From the NCBI GenBank assembly GCA_012728095.1, contig JAAYFU010000001.1:1-64000 (forward strand): 64,000 bases of DNA, given 5' to 3'. Under the pieces are notes generated by a model that did not search any database, was not told the DNA's origin, and saw only the letters and a list, made by a program, of their open reading frames with translations. Positions 29,501 through 37,602 of the stretch are shown in pieces. The stretch is from Clostridiaceae bacterium. GTDB lineage: Bacteria; Bacillota; Clostridia; DSM-8532. How positions within the stretch are numbered: the first letter of the stretch is position 1; each line of letters opens with the position of its first letter. The position numbers and the translations under genes are program-made.

Positions 29501-29825
29501 CGACATTCAGAACTTTGAATCCATAAAGATCGGTAAATCCGTCTACCGCTAATCCGGTATTAAGGTTTTCGGACAAAAGCGCGTAAATTTCTTTTTCCAT
29601 GATTTCAATATCTCTTGGATATATTGCAAAAAGTCCATATTGTTCCTTCAGTTGTCTGTCATACGCTGCCAGAACCGACTCGGCGCATATTTTAAGAGCG
29701 GTTTTTGCCTGCTTTTTCGCCAAAGAATAGCGGGTTATATCCATCAATATACAAGTAAGCGGAATCAGTACCGCAAGGACAATACATAAAAAAACGGTTA
29801 CGCTTCCTCTTGGTTTTAAGAACAT
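26532..29825 (-). CDS. Giant TadG-like / DUF5702-type surface protein
   Basis: 1097 residues. One N-terminal membrane helix preceded by KPRGSVTVF (a TadE/TadG-type signal: VFLCIVLAVLIPLTCILMD), then a region with YSLAKKQAKTALKICAESVL typical of DUF5702-type proteins. The middle (about 200-480) is rich in heptad-like charged helices, probably coiled coil. A hydrophobic patch near 770-800 (LALSLATAISGWTIFG) may be membrane-associated. It is probably the main surface component of this second locus, but the role is inferred. AGGAAGG precedes the ATG. Confidence 0.82.
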   Translation of the reverse strand: MFLKPRGSVTVFLCIVLAVLIPLTCILMDITRYSLAKKQAKTALKICAESVLAAYDRQLKEQYGLFAIYPRDIEIMEKEIYALLSENLNTGLAVDGFTDLYGFKVLNVDAIPFYNYSEPFVLQQLVAEFMKYRAPVQVVQEFYEKIKVMMGLIKEGEMIERKMTLDKLMNDIRKDLVNIYCMINIELVKFNHITDDSGKTLKDRTVDTMTESFQYAMDYLTLAYEPVESIKKAREGYIAIYDDYIKAKENCDSLRRKLDNVYDKLEKKRNDLAQLTAKDFEKEGEDSDSKNNKRIETLNSEIVALEVEYDSIAESYNAAYKIFQPLEEKITGYKKTIDEGLDYSAANLDMARISNDAATSELSILMNHVWDHLTYTTDVIEMMNAMLPKLSQLEKESESLKKDADEYEGSVSDTVKGSLEVQLKSIKVDFFTEVRDRLTLNLKQLEAWYESINDFYLVLCNVSDEMEKLINITAEIKKNPQNMNLDYQGYNKYNNVRSGFGDLKGNIRGIKAIDKMGDLYKIPAYNLEPAANSIEIKAFKKWFDATYLGKETEDKQTDDEKELKEVRQGISEFANEAANQEDSSDLPDGIDGNLDNIGERYLTLPSVKGTTSSREALIQISRAITESGINNVINENPFEQPVQGLDTVNEKEKNFFDYEIERIKKLLEIIKNVVADGTESLIESLYMNEYIVSAFKSVTTADGPEHDIGWGRPLDKTFLKQAEVEYILFGDSSEKANVESVKRSIFAIRLLFNLLHVYTDPDKVALALSLATAISGWTIFGVPVVQNFILIGWAGMESYIDTSFLLKGKSVPLIKTSSAWYLGVDNAISKLKDILTKNVRNYVTEKIRDTVGQASEAVQETVTGIINGKIDQTFAPFEKGLNDLVGEPDSSVDADMKDLVKSAVNEYINNISFSDLDSFTSSLETAVRNLVSSVSDKLKAYAPEKLIKFKNELKEEVRKFIFESEQYKNLEDKLVKMGTDLLNKGIDAAGEQLDKFLGVPGKSGRNNITGRLIMMDYTDYLRLMLLAVSADTKALRTADLIQLNMQEAAENHDICIDKYNTYIFIKAELDFTPWFIPERLFRNGDSGMISVEWSQGY

Positions 29826-29835
29826 TTTATCCTTC

Positions 29836-30504
29836 CTATTCCTTTAAAATCCTGTCAAGATTCTTTTTCAAAGGTTCAATTTTCTTAATAAACTTGCGGT
29901 AAAGGTCTGTAGAGCTTATTAACTGGTATACATAATCAGTCGTATTGATCATGTCCTTTGGGTCAAATATAAGCGATCTGGCATTTGCTTTTAAAATCAG
30001 GCAATCCCCGATGCCAATAAGCTTCATAAGATTCTTTGCAGGCATCATATAAGCCGCTTTTATTTCAATGTTAAGCACAGCAGGCAGTCCCGGTTTGATA
30101 TCAACATTTACGGTTGTGGCAGGTATGGCATTATCACCTGAAACCTGCGAATTATATGGTTTCAAAAGGCCAACGTTCCTGATGCTTTTTTCAATATGCT
30201 CCCTGGCATCCTTCTTCTTTTTTTCGCTGAACAGGAGTTTTAAGTTCCAATATATTTCCCTGCTGTCATATGTTTCTCTTTTGTACACGCCCGAGTTAAT
30301 TTCTTCCATCGGCAGAGGATTATATCCCCATTGTCTTGACAGGCTTTGAGCCGCTTCTTCCGCGATATTTTGTATAATTGCCTTTTGATACAGGATCAAA
30401 AAGACTATTATGCATACAAATACGCAGATAAAAATTATAGGCATCAATAAAGCGTATTCCAATGTCGAATGCCCGCTTGTTGACGGTTTTCTAAATATTT
30501 TCAT
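29836..30504 (-). CDS. TadE-family pseudopilin
   Basis: About 222 residues. Prepilin-like N-terminus STSGHSTLEYALLMPIIFI with Glu a few residues after Gly, then one long membrane helix and an extracellular domain of 170 residues. The ATG at 30504 shares a base with the upstream stop (TGATG) and has GGAG 9 nt before it; the longer frame to 30546 would overlap the TadC-like gene. It is a TadE-type component of the second locus. Confidence 0.83.
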   Translation of the reverse strand: MKIFRKPSTSGHSTLEYALLMPIIFICVFVCIIVFLILYQKAIIQNIAEEAAQSLSRQWGYNPLPMEEINSGVYKRETYDSREIYWNLKLLFSEKKKKDAREHIEKSIRNVGLLKPYNSQVSGDNAIPATTVNVDIKPGLPAVLNIEIKAAYMMPAKNLMKLIGIGDCLILKANARSLIFDPKDMINTTDYVYQLISSTDLYRKFIKKIEPLKKNLDRILKE

Positions 30505-31382
30505 CAGAAATTGCTCCTGAACTCCAGAATTACCGGCGCCACACAAATAAGAACGATAGCCAGGAACATAATGGAAAGAGGCAGCATCAGCTTCGAAGAC
30601 GCTCTTTCTCCCAACTGTCTAGCCACATTTTTCCGCATTTCCCAGCATTCCGTACCCATTCTTTTAAGCTCGAACAGCATTTGGTTTCCGCCCAGCTTCA
30701 TGTTCTGCTGAATAATGCTTACAAAGTTTGTTATCTGCTTAATTTTGCATCTTTCGGAAAAATCCATATATGCTTCATATTCAAGCGCTCCCGCCTTAAT
30801 ATCTGAGATTACACAATGCAGTTCCTTGTAAAGAGGGGCCGATTTGTCACTGTCAGCTACAATCCGCTCTATGGCCTGCCTGACATTCAGCCCTGCGTTG
30901 ACCAGCAATATCAGCTTGCTGACAAAGTTGGGGAAATCCCTTTCCAGTTGAAATTTACGTTTTTTATATTGATTGTCCAGATCATTATCAACCAGGAAAA
31001 ATAACCCTACTCCTGCTAAGGGAATAAGAATCAGCATTAAATACTTCGACCCCTCCAGCATGCATAATAACGATCCTAAAATTATGCCCAGGAATAAGTA
31101 AAAAATTTTTACAGACCAGTAAACCTTCAAATAATATGATAAGTTCCGGCTTCCATGTAACATCACAAGCTTTTGGTTCAGTTTTGTCTGATATCTGCCT
31201 GCGCCTGAAAGCCGCAGCATTTCGACTATATAGAGACAGCCGGGCAGAAATTTTTTATATGAATATGTCTTATGATCCAGAAGCGCAAAGAAATCACCGT
31301 ATTTCTCATATGCAAGACACTGGAAAATACAATAAACAAGTATGGTTATGCTCAAAACGCCAACGCAAATAATTATCATCAT
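30504..31382 (-). CDS. TadC-like platform protein (second locus)
   Basis: 292 residues with an N-terminal membrane segment, a hydrophobic pair near 95-150, a T2SSF-type domain (FPNFVSKLILLVNAGLNVRQAIERIV; KIKQITNFVSIIQQNMKLGG) and a C-terminal membrane helix (LMLPLSIMFLAIVLICVAPVI). It occupies the TadC place in the operon. The start overlaps the TadB-like stop (TAATG) and has GAGGTG upstream. Confidence 0.88.
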   Translation of the reverse strand: MMIIICVGVLSITILVYCIFQCLAYEKYGDFFALLDHKTYSYKKFLPGCLYIVEMLRLSGAGRYQTKLNQKLVMLHGSRNLSYYLKVYWSVKIFYLFLGIILGSLLCMLEGSKYLMLILIPLAGVGLFFLVDNDLDNQYKKRKFQLERDFPNFVSKLILLVNAGLNVRQAIERIVADSDKSAPLYKELHCVISDIKAGALEYEAYMDFSERCKIKQITNFVSIIQQNMKLGGNQMLFELKRMGTECWEMRKNVARQLGERASSKLMLPLSIMFLAIVLICVAPVILEFRSNF

Positions 31383-32143
31383 TACACCTCGATATTCGTG
31401 ATTTTATGACCTATCAACTGGCCTGTTAAAATCATTGCCAACGCGATTGTCATGATAATGCGCCCTAAAGCATCTGTCATAAGAGGGTCCAAATAGCCTG
31501 AGCCTGAGCTTTTAAGAAAAATCACCAAAACAAAAGGTACGATGCTCATAATCTTTTGCTCAAATTTCTTTCCGCTGATAAGATTCTCGATTTCATTCTG
31601 AATTTCTACTTTTTCCCGTATGATATCCGAGGTGTTTTTTATTACTTCTATCAGGTTTCCCCCGGCACGTTTGGATATCATAATAACATCGGCAAAGCTT
31701 TTTATATCTTCAATTTTGCTTCTTTCGGCAAAATCATAAAAAATCTTTTCTATTGGTTCATTCATATGGATCCTGTGATTTATAATTTCAAGTTCTCTTA
31801 TAATATCGCTGTTCTTATCGGGATATATGCCAAGCATTGTTTTATACGTATCCAACATGGCGGTTTCCATTGATTTGCCTGCCGATAATGCCACAGATAA
31901 AAAATAGAGGGCATCTTTAAACTGAATTGTCAGTACTTCTTTTTTCCTCCGCAGCTGTACTTTCTTTCGATAAGGTATATACAGGATACCTGCCAGGGAC
32001 ATTATTGAGGCCAATACCAAATTCTCGTAGAATATAAGACCTATCGCAAAGCATGTACCCATGGCCAAAAGCAGTGTAACCATGAGTTCCTCAAATTTCA
32101 TTTCATAAACATCATATCGGGGTTGTACAAACCTGTTATTCAA
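31382..32143 (-). CDS. TadB-like platform protein (second locus)
   Basis: About 253 residues, shorter than TadB of the first locus. Two hydrophobic segments near 25-65, then the T2SSF domain (FKDALYFLSVALSAGKSMETAM; DIKSFADVIMISKRAGGNLIEVI) and C-terminal membrane segments. I choose TTG at 32143, which has GGGGGA 7 nt upstream, over TTG at 32149, where the site abuts the codon. It overlaps the ATPase gene end by 8 bp. Confidence 0.86.
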   Translation of the reverse strand: MNNRFVQPRYDVYEMKFEELMVTLLLAMGTCFAIGLIFYENLVLASIMSLAGILYIPYRKKVQLRRKKEVLTIQFKDALYFLSVALSAGKSMETAMLDTYKTMLGIYPDKNSDIIRELEIINHRIHMNEPIEKIFYDFAERSKIEDIKSFADVIMISKRAGGNLIEVIKNTSDIIREKVEIQNEIENLISGKKFEQKIMSIVPFVLVIFLKSSGSGYLDPLMTDALGRIIMTIALAMILTGQLIGHKITNIEV

Positions 32144-33377
32144 GCTCAATCCCCCTTTGCTTAGCCTTGCTCTTATTTATCAAAGGATTTTCTGTTCTCC
32201 TTAAATGCCCTTCAATAATCCCGTGTTCGTCCTGGCCCGTCTCTTCAAATACATAGATGGGATTAAGCAATATTTCTCCGTCTTTATACCCGGCAACCTC
32301 CGTGATTTCCAAGACTCTCCTGGTGTGGTCCCTTAGCCTGGAAAGAAAAATAATGATATCAAGCGCCGATGCAATCTGTTTTTTTATTGCTTCAAGAGGC
32401 AATGGAGCCGCCATCAAAACCATGGTTTCCAGGCGCGAAAGCATATCCCGGGTTGAATTGGCATGACCGGTTGACATGGATCCGTCATGACCTGTATTCA
32501 TTGCCTGAAGCATGTCCAATGCTTCTTCTCCTCGTACTTCACCTACGATTATCCGCTCAGGCCTCATTCTCAAAGAAGTCTTAATAAGTGTTTTCATGGT
32601 TATTTCTCCCTTGCCTTCGGTATTGGCGTTACGGGTTTCCAACCTGGCAATGTTCCTGATGGATAAAAGCTGAAGTTCGGCTGAATCCTCAATGGTTACA
32701 ATTCTCTCATCCTGTGGTATCAGCGAAGACAGAGCGTTTAAAAACGAGGTTTTTCCTGAGCCGGTTCCCCCGCATATGAAGACATTATATTTGGCTTTAA
32801 CCAATTTATCCAAAAACTGCGCTACCTCTATGCTTATGGACTTGTAACGGATTAAGTGTTCCATACTCATAGGCTTGTCAGGGAATTTTCTTATTGTCAC
32901 CAAGGGACCATTTAACGCTATGGGCGGCAATACGATATTTACTCTTGACCCGTCTTCCAGTCTTGCGTCAACGATAGGTTCCGCTTCATTTACGCTGCGG
33001 TTGACCCGCGCCACCATGTTTTGTATAAGGTCCTCCAGCCTTTCTTTACTCTCAAAGGTGATATCAGTCTCAAAAATCATCCCGTTTTTTTCGATGAATA
33101 CCTGTTTAGGGCCGTTTATCATGATTTCGGTTATGCTTCGATCTTTTATAAGGGGTTCAATAACGTCATGCCGCCGCATTTGATTGAATATGGTATCTAC
33201 TATGTATTTAATCTCAGAAACATTAAAGGATTTGGTTAAATCTCTGGAAAAGCATGCGGCTTCTATTTGCTCCAGAAGCTTATTGTCAAATTCCTCAGCG
33301 CTGTATTCCAGGGTGGAATCAGTGTTCATCGCCACCTCTTTTCTAATTTCCCTGATTATTTCGTATATGTCGGCCAT
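32136..33377 (-). CDS. TadA/CpaF-like secretion ATPase (second locus)
   Basis: About 413 residues, a paralogue of the ATPase at 2278-3633 but without its long charged N-terminus. Walker A GGTGSGKT at 203-210, Walker B-like ERIIVGE, and a His box [11 protein letters not shown]. It should drive assembly or secretion through the TadB/TadC-like pair downstream. The ATG at 33377 has GAGG upstream; the frame remains open to 33398, within the preceding gene. Confidence 0.94.
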   Translation of the reverse strand: MADIYEIIREIRKEVAMNTDSTLEYSAEEFDNKLLEQIEAACFSRDLTKSFNVSEIKYIVDTIFNQMRRHDVIEPLIKDRSITEIMINGPKQVFIEKNGMIFETDITFESKERLEDLIQNMVARVNRSVNEAEPIVDARLEDGSRVNIVLPPIALNGPLVTIRKFPDKPMSMEHLIRYKSISIEVAQFLDKLVKAKYNVFICGGTGSGKTSFLNALSSLIPQDERIVTIEDSAELQLLSIRNIARLETRNANTEGKGEITMKTLIKTSLRMRPERIIVGEVRGEEALDMLQAMNTGHDGSMSTGHANSTRDMLSRLETMVLMAAPLPLEAIKKQIASALDIIIFLSRLRDHTRRVLEITEVAGYKDGEILLNPIYVFEETGQDEHGIIEGHLRRTENPLINKSKAKQRGIELE

Positions 33378-33381
33378 ATAT

Positions 33382-34461
33382 CTATACCTCAAAAGCATTT
33401 AAGTTTACTTCAAAAGCTTCAAGATACTCGTTTGAAGGCGGGAAAAATTCCAGGTTTTCAAAACATGGGCACGGCAAATATACGGTTTTGAAACCCGAAA
33501 TATCAAAACCTGCCGGAAGCTTAACATCACTGGCAAGGCTTATACAAAAAATAAGCTTGTCTTTAAGATGATAACCTTTATTTTTTTCTATACCGTTTAT
33601 CAGATCCCCGATTTTTTTCAACCTGTCTTTTGAAGACTGATAGTTTAAAGCAGATATATATATCCTTTCTGCCATGATCAAAAGTGGAATAGTGAGCTGA
33701 TCGACCAAAAAAGCCCTTGAAACAATTATCTCATCATATGGCAAACTTCTTTGGACAGCTCTGATCAGGGCTTTTAATTCTTCCTCGCTGATATTTTTTA
33801 TATCTTCGGGATTATTATGGCCTTTCATATAATAAATACCTGTATGTACATCAAAGGAAGTGCATACTTCGGCCTTCAGGGACAAGCTTTCTTTTTGGGA
33901 TTTGACATAATAGAGCATCTCGCTCAATCCCATCGTATTATCGCTGTTAAAATAAGAATCGGTGTTTGAAAATTCGTCCAGATTCAAATAAAAGACTTTT
34001 TTACCCCTTACGGCATTGAGATACGCGAGCCCTTGAGCCAGGGGATTCAGGACATCGCTTCCGTCCGCATAAAGAATCAAATTTATGCGTCCGTTTTTAT
34101 TTTCATCGTTAATGTCCCTTGGAATGTACTCGGCGCATAATGACAGGATTTCCTTCATAATCCGGTCTGCCGGGCTGTATTTGTTGACACTATCAACTCC
34201 CTGGGGAACCAGGCTTTCGGCACAGTCTCTCAAGAGCAATATGTTTTTATTTTTAGGCTTAACTGTAAGTTCATTGTATAAGGAAGACGATATAACCAAT
34301 AAGTCAGCGTTTTTGCAGCTACACAACCATTCGATAAATTTGCATGCGTCTGTGAATAATTCCAGGTAAAAGCCGCAGGATTTGTTTTTCTGTAGATATC
34401 CACTCAGTTTTTCCAGGTATAAAATATCTTTATCTGCAATAACCAACCTAATTTGTGACAT
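33382..34461 (-). CDS. TadZ-like protein with degenerate receiver and no Walker A
   Basis: 359 residues. Residues 1-110 look like a receiver fold that has lost its acidic pocket (RLVIADKDILYLEKLSGYL; LLVISSSLYNE in place of a phosphoacceptor Asp). Residues 125-350 follow the MinD/TadZ layout (NLILYADGSDVLNPLAQGLAYL, KKVFYLNLDEF) but the KGGVGKT loop is replaced by YADGSDVLNP, so ATP binding of the usual kind is unlikely. It is first in the operon, where TadZ would be expected. The function is inferred from position and fold only. Confidence 0.72.
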   Translation of the reverse strand: MSQIRLVIADKDILYLEKLSGYLQKNKSCGFYLELFTDACKFIEWLCSCKNADLLVISSSLYNELTVKPKNKNILLLRDCAESLVPQGVDSVNKYSPADRIMKEILSLCAEYIPRDINDENKNGRINLILYADGSDVLNPLAQGLAYLNAVRGKKVFYLNLDEFSNTDSYFNSDNTMGLSEMLYYVKSQKESLSLKAEVCTSFDVHTGIYYMKGHNNPEDIKNISEEELKALIRAVQRSLPYDEIIVSRAFLVDQLTIPLLIMAERIYISALNYQSSKDRLKKIGDLINGIEKNKGYHLKDKLIFCISLASDVKLPAGFDISGFKTVYLPCPCFENLEFFPPSNEYLEAFEVNLNAFEV

Positions 34462-34503
34462 AATAAACCGCCTTATGCCAAAATTTACTGTTTGTTATTG
34501 CAT

Positions 34504-34532
34504 ATTTTACTATACTTTTATCTTATTGTCTA
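34504..34532 (-). promoter_or_regulatory. Sigma-A promoter of the second Tad-like operon
   Basis: On the minus strand: TAGACA (34532-34527), a 17-bp spacer and TAAAAT (34509-34504), about 43 bp before the first start codon. It would drive the eight-gene unit down to 23750. Confidence 0.65.
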
Positions 34533-34591
34533 TAAAATAAAATATTATTATTTATTTTTATAGTTTACATTAAATGTAATGACGTTTTTTG

Positions 34592-34620
34592 TTGTAAATA
34601 TAACTGTTTATTTTTGATAA
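34592..34620 (+). promoter_or_regulatory. Candidate promoter of the GH3 gene
   Basis: TTGTAA (34592-34597), a 17-bp spacer and TGATAA (34615-34620), about 70 bp before the chosen start. Both boxes deviate from consensus in a very AT-rich region, so the call is tentative. Confidence 0.4.
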
Positions 34621-34692
34621 TTGATATATATCATCTACTATGTTAAGTTAAAAAAAGTACTATTTGCATGGAAATTGAGTTGCGGGAGAATA

Positions 34693-35964
34693 ATGAAAAG
34701 AGCAATTAAACCTTTTATAATCACAATTGTAATTCTGTTTATATTTATATCTGCATACCAGGGACTGGAAAGCGGAAGGGACCACAATACTCCCGTTCCT
34801 GCTCCGACATCGATTATTACCGAACCTGACAGGGAAATCAGCGGAATAACGAATACACCGCTGCCTTCTTCCCCTCCTGTCGAAATCCCCGGAATGACCC
34901 CTATTCCGACTCAAATCCCGGGTTCGAAATCTGATCCCGATTCCAATGCCGCCTCTTTTTTGGAACGAAGCCAGGAGCTGCTAAGCAAAATGAGTATTGA
35001 GGAAAAAGTCGGGCAAATGTTCATGGTGCGTTGTCCCCGGCAGGATGCCGCGAAAAAAGCGACCCAATACTATATCGGAGGGTACATCCTTTTTTCCAGG
35101 GATTTTGAAGACAGAACCATTGACCAGGTAAAATACACTATCAAGAGTTATCAGGATGCGGTAAAAATTCCGCTTTTGATAGGGGTTGATGAAGAAGGAG
35201 GAAACGTTAACCGTATAAGTCTTTATAAACAGTTCAGGGAAGAACCTTTTATGTCGCCGCAGGACTTATATAAAAAAGGCGGCTTTGAGGCTATCGTAAA
35301 TGATACCGTTGAGAAAGCAATTCTTTTAAAGTCATTGGGAATTAATCTGAATCTTGCGCCGGTATGCGATATATCAACTGATCCTTCAGACTATATTTAC
35401 CCGAGATCCTTCGGAAAAGATGCCGTTTTAACTTCAGAATATGTTAAAACTGTTGTTACGGCTATGAAAAATCAGCATATTGGCAGTATGCTTAAACATT
35501 TTCCCGGTTACGGAAACAATTTGGATACCCATACGGGTATCGCTTATGACAACAGGGATTATGATACATTTCTGAAAAATGATTTTTTGCCTTTTATTGC
35601 AGGGATCAACGCTGGGGCCGGCGCCGTTCTGGTTTCCCATAATATAGTCACTTCCATGGACGAGAATTGTCCTGCCTCACTATCCCCGGCAGTCAATCGG
35701 ATTTTGCGGGAAGACCTTAATTTCAAAGGCGTTATAATGACCGATGATTTATACATGAAGGCTATACAAAATTATACCTGCGATAGTGAAGCGGCTGTTC
35801 TCGCGGTTCTTGCCGGAAACGACCTTATTTGTTGCACGAATTTTGAGGAACAAATACCCGCAGTTGTTAACGCGGTTAAAAAGGGAATTATCCCTGTTGA
35901 GAGACTGGACCAATCAGTCCTTCGCATTCTTTTATGGAAGCATGAACTTGGTATAATTGGCTAG
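34693..35964 (+). CDS. Exported glycoside hydrolase family 3 enzyme (NagZ-like)
   Basis: Probably a beta-N-acetylhexosaminidase acting on wall-derived sugars outside the membrane. About 423 residues. One N-terminal membrane anchor or signal (residues about 7-24), a Pro/Thr/Ser-rich linker (about 30-85), then a single GH3 barrel: LLIGVDEEGGNVNR, GINLNLAPVCDIS, MLKHFPGYGN with THTG, and GVIMTDDLYMKAI holding the likely nucleophile aspartate. The KHFPG...H motif is the NagZ signature. The ATG at 34693 has GGGAG upstream; the frame starts at 34621 without such support. Confidence 0.88.
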   Translation: MKRAIKPFIITIVILFIFISAYQGLESGRDHNTPVPAPTSIITEPDREISGITNTPLPSSPPVEIPGMTPIPTQIPGSKSDPDSNAASFLERSQELLSKMSIEEKVGQMFMVRCPRQDAAKKATQYYIGGYILFSRDFEDRTIDQVKYTIKSYQDAVKIPLLIGVDEEGGNVNRISLYKQFREEPFMSPQDLYKKGGFEAIVNDTVEKAILLKSLGINLNLAPVCDISTDPSDYIYPRSFGKDAVLTSEYVKTVVTAMKNQHIGSMLKHFPGYGNNLDTHTGIAYDNRDYDTFLKNDFLPFIAGINAGAGAVLVSHNIVTSMDENCPASLSPAVNRILREDLNFKGVIMTDDLYMKAIQNYTCDSEAAVLAVLAGNDLICCTNFEEQIPAVVNAVKKGIIPVERLDQSVLRILLWKHELGIIG

Positions 35965-35985
35965 TTTTTATATTGCTTGCATTAA

Positions 35986-37455
35986 TCAATCCCACTCAAT
36001 ATTGCCAATCGCCCAGGCAGTCAGCTCGCTGAGGGACGGATGTATTACCATTGAATTATTTATGGGCATGAAGCTTCCAAGCGGCGGATAAACCGGTTTA
36101 TTGTCCTCATTCATTTGCCGCCTTTCACATCTGTAGTCAACATTCATCAGGTACACGAATGGCTGCAGAAGAATTGCGGCATGAGGACCTACTATATGCA
36201 CACCTAGTATTGTGCTGTTCTCACCTGCGATGATTTTGACAAAGCCGTTGTCAGTTGAGTCATCCGTTATACCCAAAGCTATACCACCGGCAATTCGGGA
36301 ATAATAATTTCTGCCTACCCAATATTTTTTTCCTGAATTCTTTGCTTCTGCTTCGGTCATTCCCACATGAGCCACCTGGGGGCAAGTGAATATGGCCCAT
36401 GGAACGGCATTATAAAATGCTTTTCTTTTTTCACGGCCAGTAAACAAGTTATTAATTAGTATTTCCGCTTCGTAATTTGCCTTGTGTCTGAACTGATATT
36501 TTCCGTTAATATCACCCAGCGCATATATTCCTTTTTGACTGGTTTCCAGATATTCGTTTGTTATTATCCAACCTTTTTCATCGGTTTTTACATCTGTATT
36601 GCTGATCTTCAATGTGTCTGTGTTGGGTTTTAATCCGGAAGCGATGAATATTTCTTCAGCTTCGATTTGCTTTCTTTCTCCAGTTACTGTATTCTCTACG
36701 ATCAAAGTCTTTATATCACCTTTTTTATCTGAAGCTATAACTTTGCTGTTGGTCAGAACCGTAATTCCGTTATTCTCAAATTCGGCTTCCACAATATTAC
36801 TTATTTCCTCTTCTTCGGAACTTAGTATACGTGGCTTCATTTCGACAATGGTAACCTTTGTGCCGAAAGCCGAGAAAACATGAGCAAACTCTGTTCCGAT
36901 TGCGCCGCCGCCTACTATTATCAGGCTCTTCCATGGTTTTTTGGGGAACTTGTCCCCGAAAAAAGTCTCGTAAGTAATATAACCGGTCTTTTCAATATCT
37001 TTAATAGGCGGAATATAGGATTCCGCACCGGTTGCAATAATTATCAGATCACTTTGGATTTCCTCCGAAAAGCTGTTATCATCATATTTTACCTGTAAAG
37101 TTTTTTTACCGGTAAACTCCGCTGTCCCTTTATAAACTTCTAAATTCCTGATACGTTTAAGACTTTTTTCAATATGAATGCTATGGTTTATTTGATCCCA
37201 CATACGTTTAGATATTTTTTCCCAGTCAACAACAGGCTTACTAAAGCCAATACCTACCCGATGCCCTTTTTCAGCCTCACGAACCAAGTCCGATGGATAA
37301 ACAAGCATTTTTGAAGGAATGCAGCCTTTAGTGAGGCAAGTCCCACCGAATTTTGACTTCTCGATTATTGCGCATGACATACCCCCCATAAGAGCAGCTT
37401 CTGCAACCACAAGCCCTGCTCCGCTGCCGATAACAATAATGTCAAAAGTCTTCAT
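35986..37455 (-). CDS. Pyridine nucleotide-disulfide oxidoreductase (dihydrolipoamide dehydrogenase/mercuric reductase-like)
   Basis: FAD-dependent disulfide reductase, 489 residues. FAD-binding IVIGSGAGLVVAEAA at the start, redox pair C40 and C45 in GGTCLTKGCIPSK, NAD-binding GGGAIGTEFAHVF, a second FAD motif YALGDINGKYQF, and the C-terminal IHPSLSEL with the His-Glu catalytic dyad of the family. No lipoamide-complex genes are near, so the partner is unknown. GGAGGT precedes the ATG. It ends 21 bp from the convergent GH3 gene. Confidence 0.88.
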   Translation of the reverse strand: MKTFDIIVIGSGAGLVVAEAALMGGMSCAIIEKSKFGGTCLTKGCIPSKMLVYPSDLVREAEKGHRVGIGFSKPVVDWEKISKRMWDQINHSIHIEKSLKRIRNLEVYKGTAEFTGKKTLQVKYDDNSFSEEIQSDLIIIATGAESYIPPIKDIEKTGYITYETFFGDKFPKKPWKSLIIVGGGAIGTEFAHVFSAFGTKVTIVEMKPRILSSEEEEISNIVEAEFENNGITVLTNSKVIASDKKGDIKTLIVENTVTGERKQIEAEEIFIASGLKPNTDTLKISNTDVKTDEKGWIITNEYLETSQKGIYALGDINGKYQFRHKANYEAEILINNLFTGREKRKAFYNAVPWAIFTCPQVAHVGMTEAEAKNSGKKYWVGRNYYSRIAGGIALGITDDSTDNGFVKIIAGENSTILGVHIVGPHAAILLQPFVYLMNVDYRCERRQMNEDNKPVYPPLGSFMPINNSMVIHPSLSELTAWAIGNIEWD

Positions 37456-37602
37456 ACCGTTACCTCCACGTGGCGATTAAATAATAGGGTAATACTAATC
37501 TAAACCTTTAATCAGATTATCATACCTTGTTTTATATCTCAAATCATAATTGAAATGGCGATGCAGTTTCCCACATCGCCAACTTATCATTTGCCTGACT
37601 AA

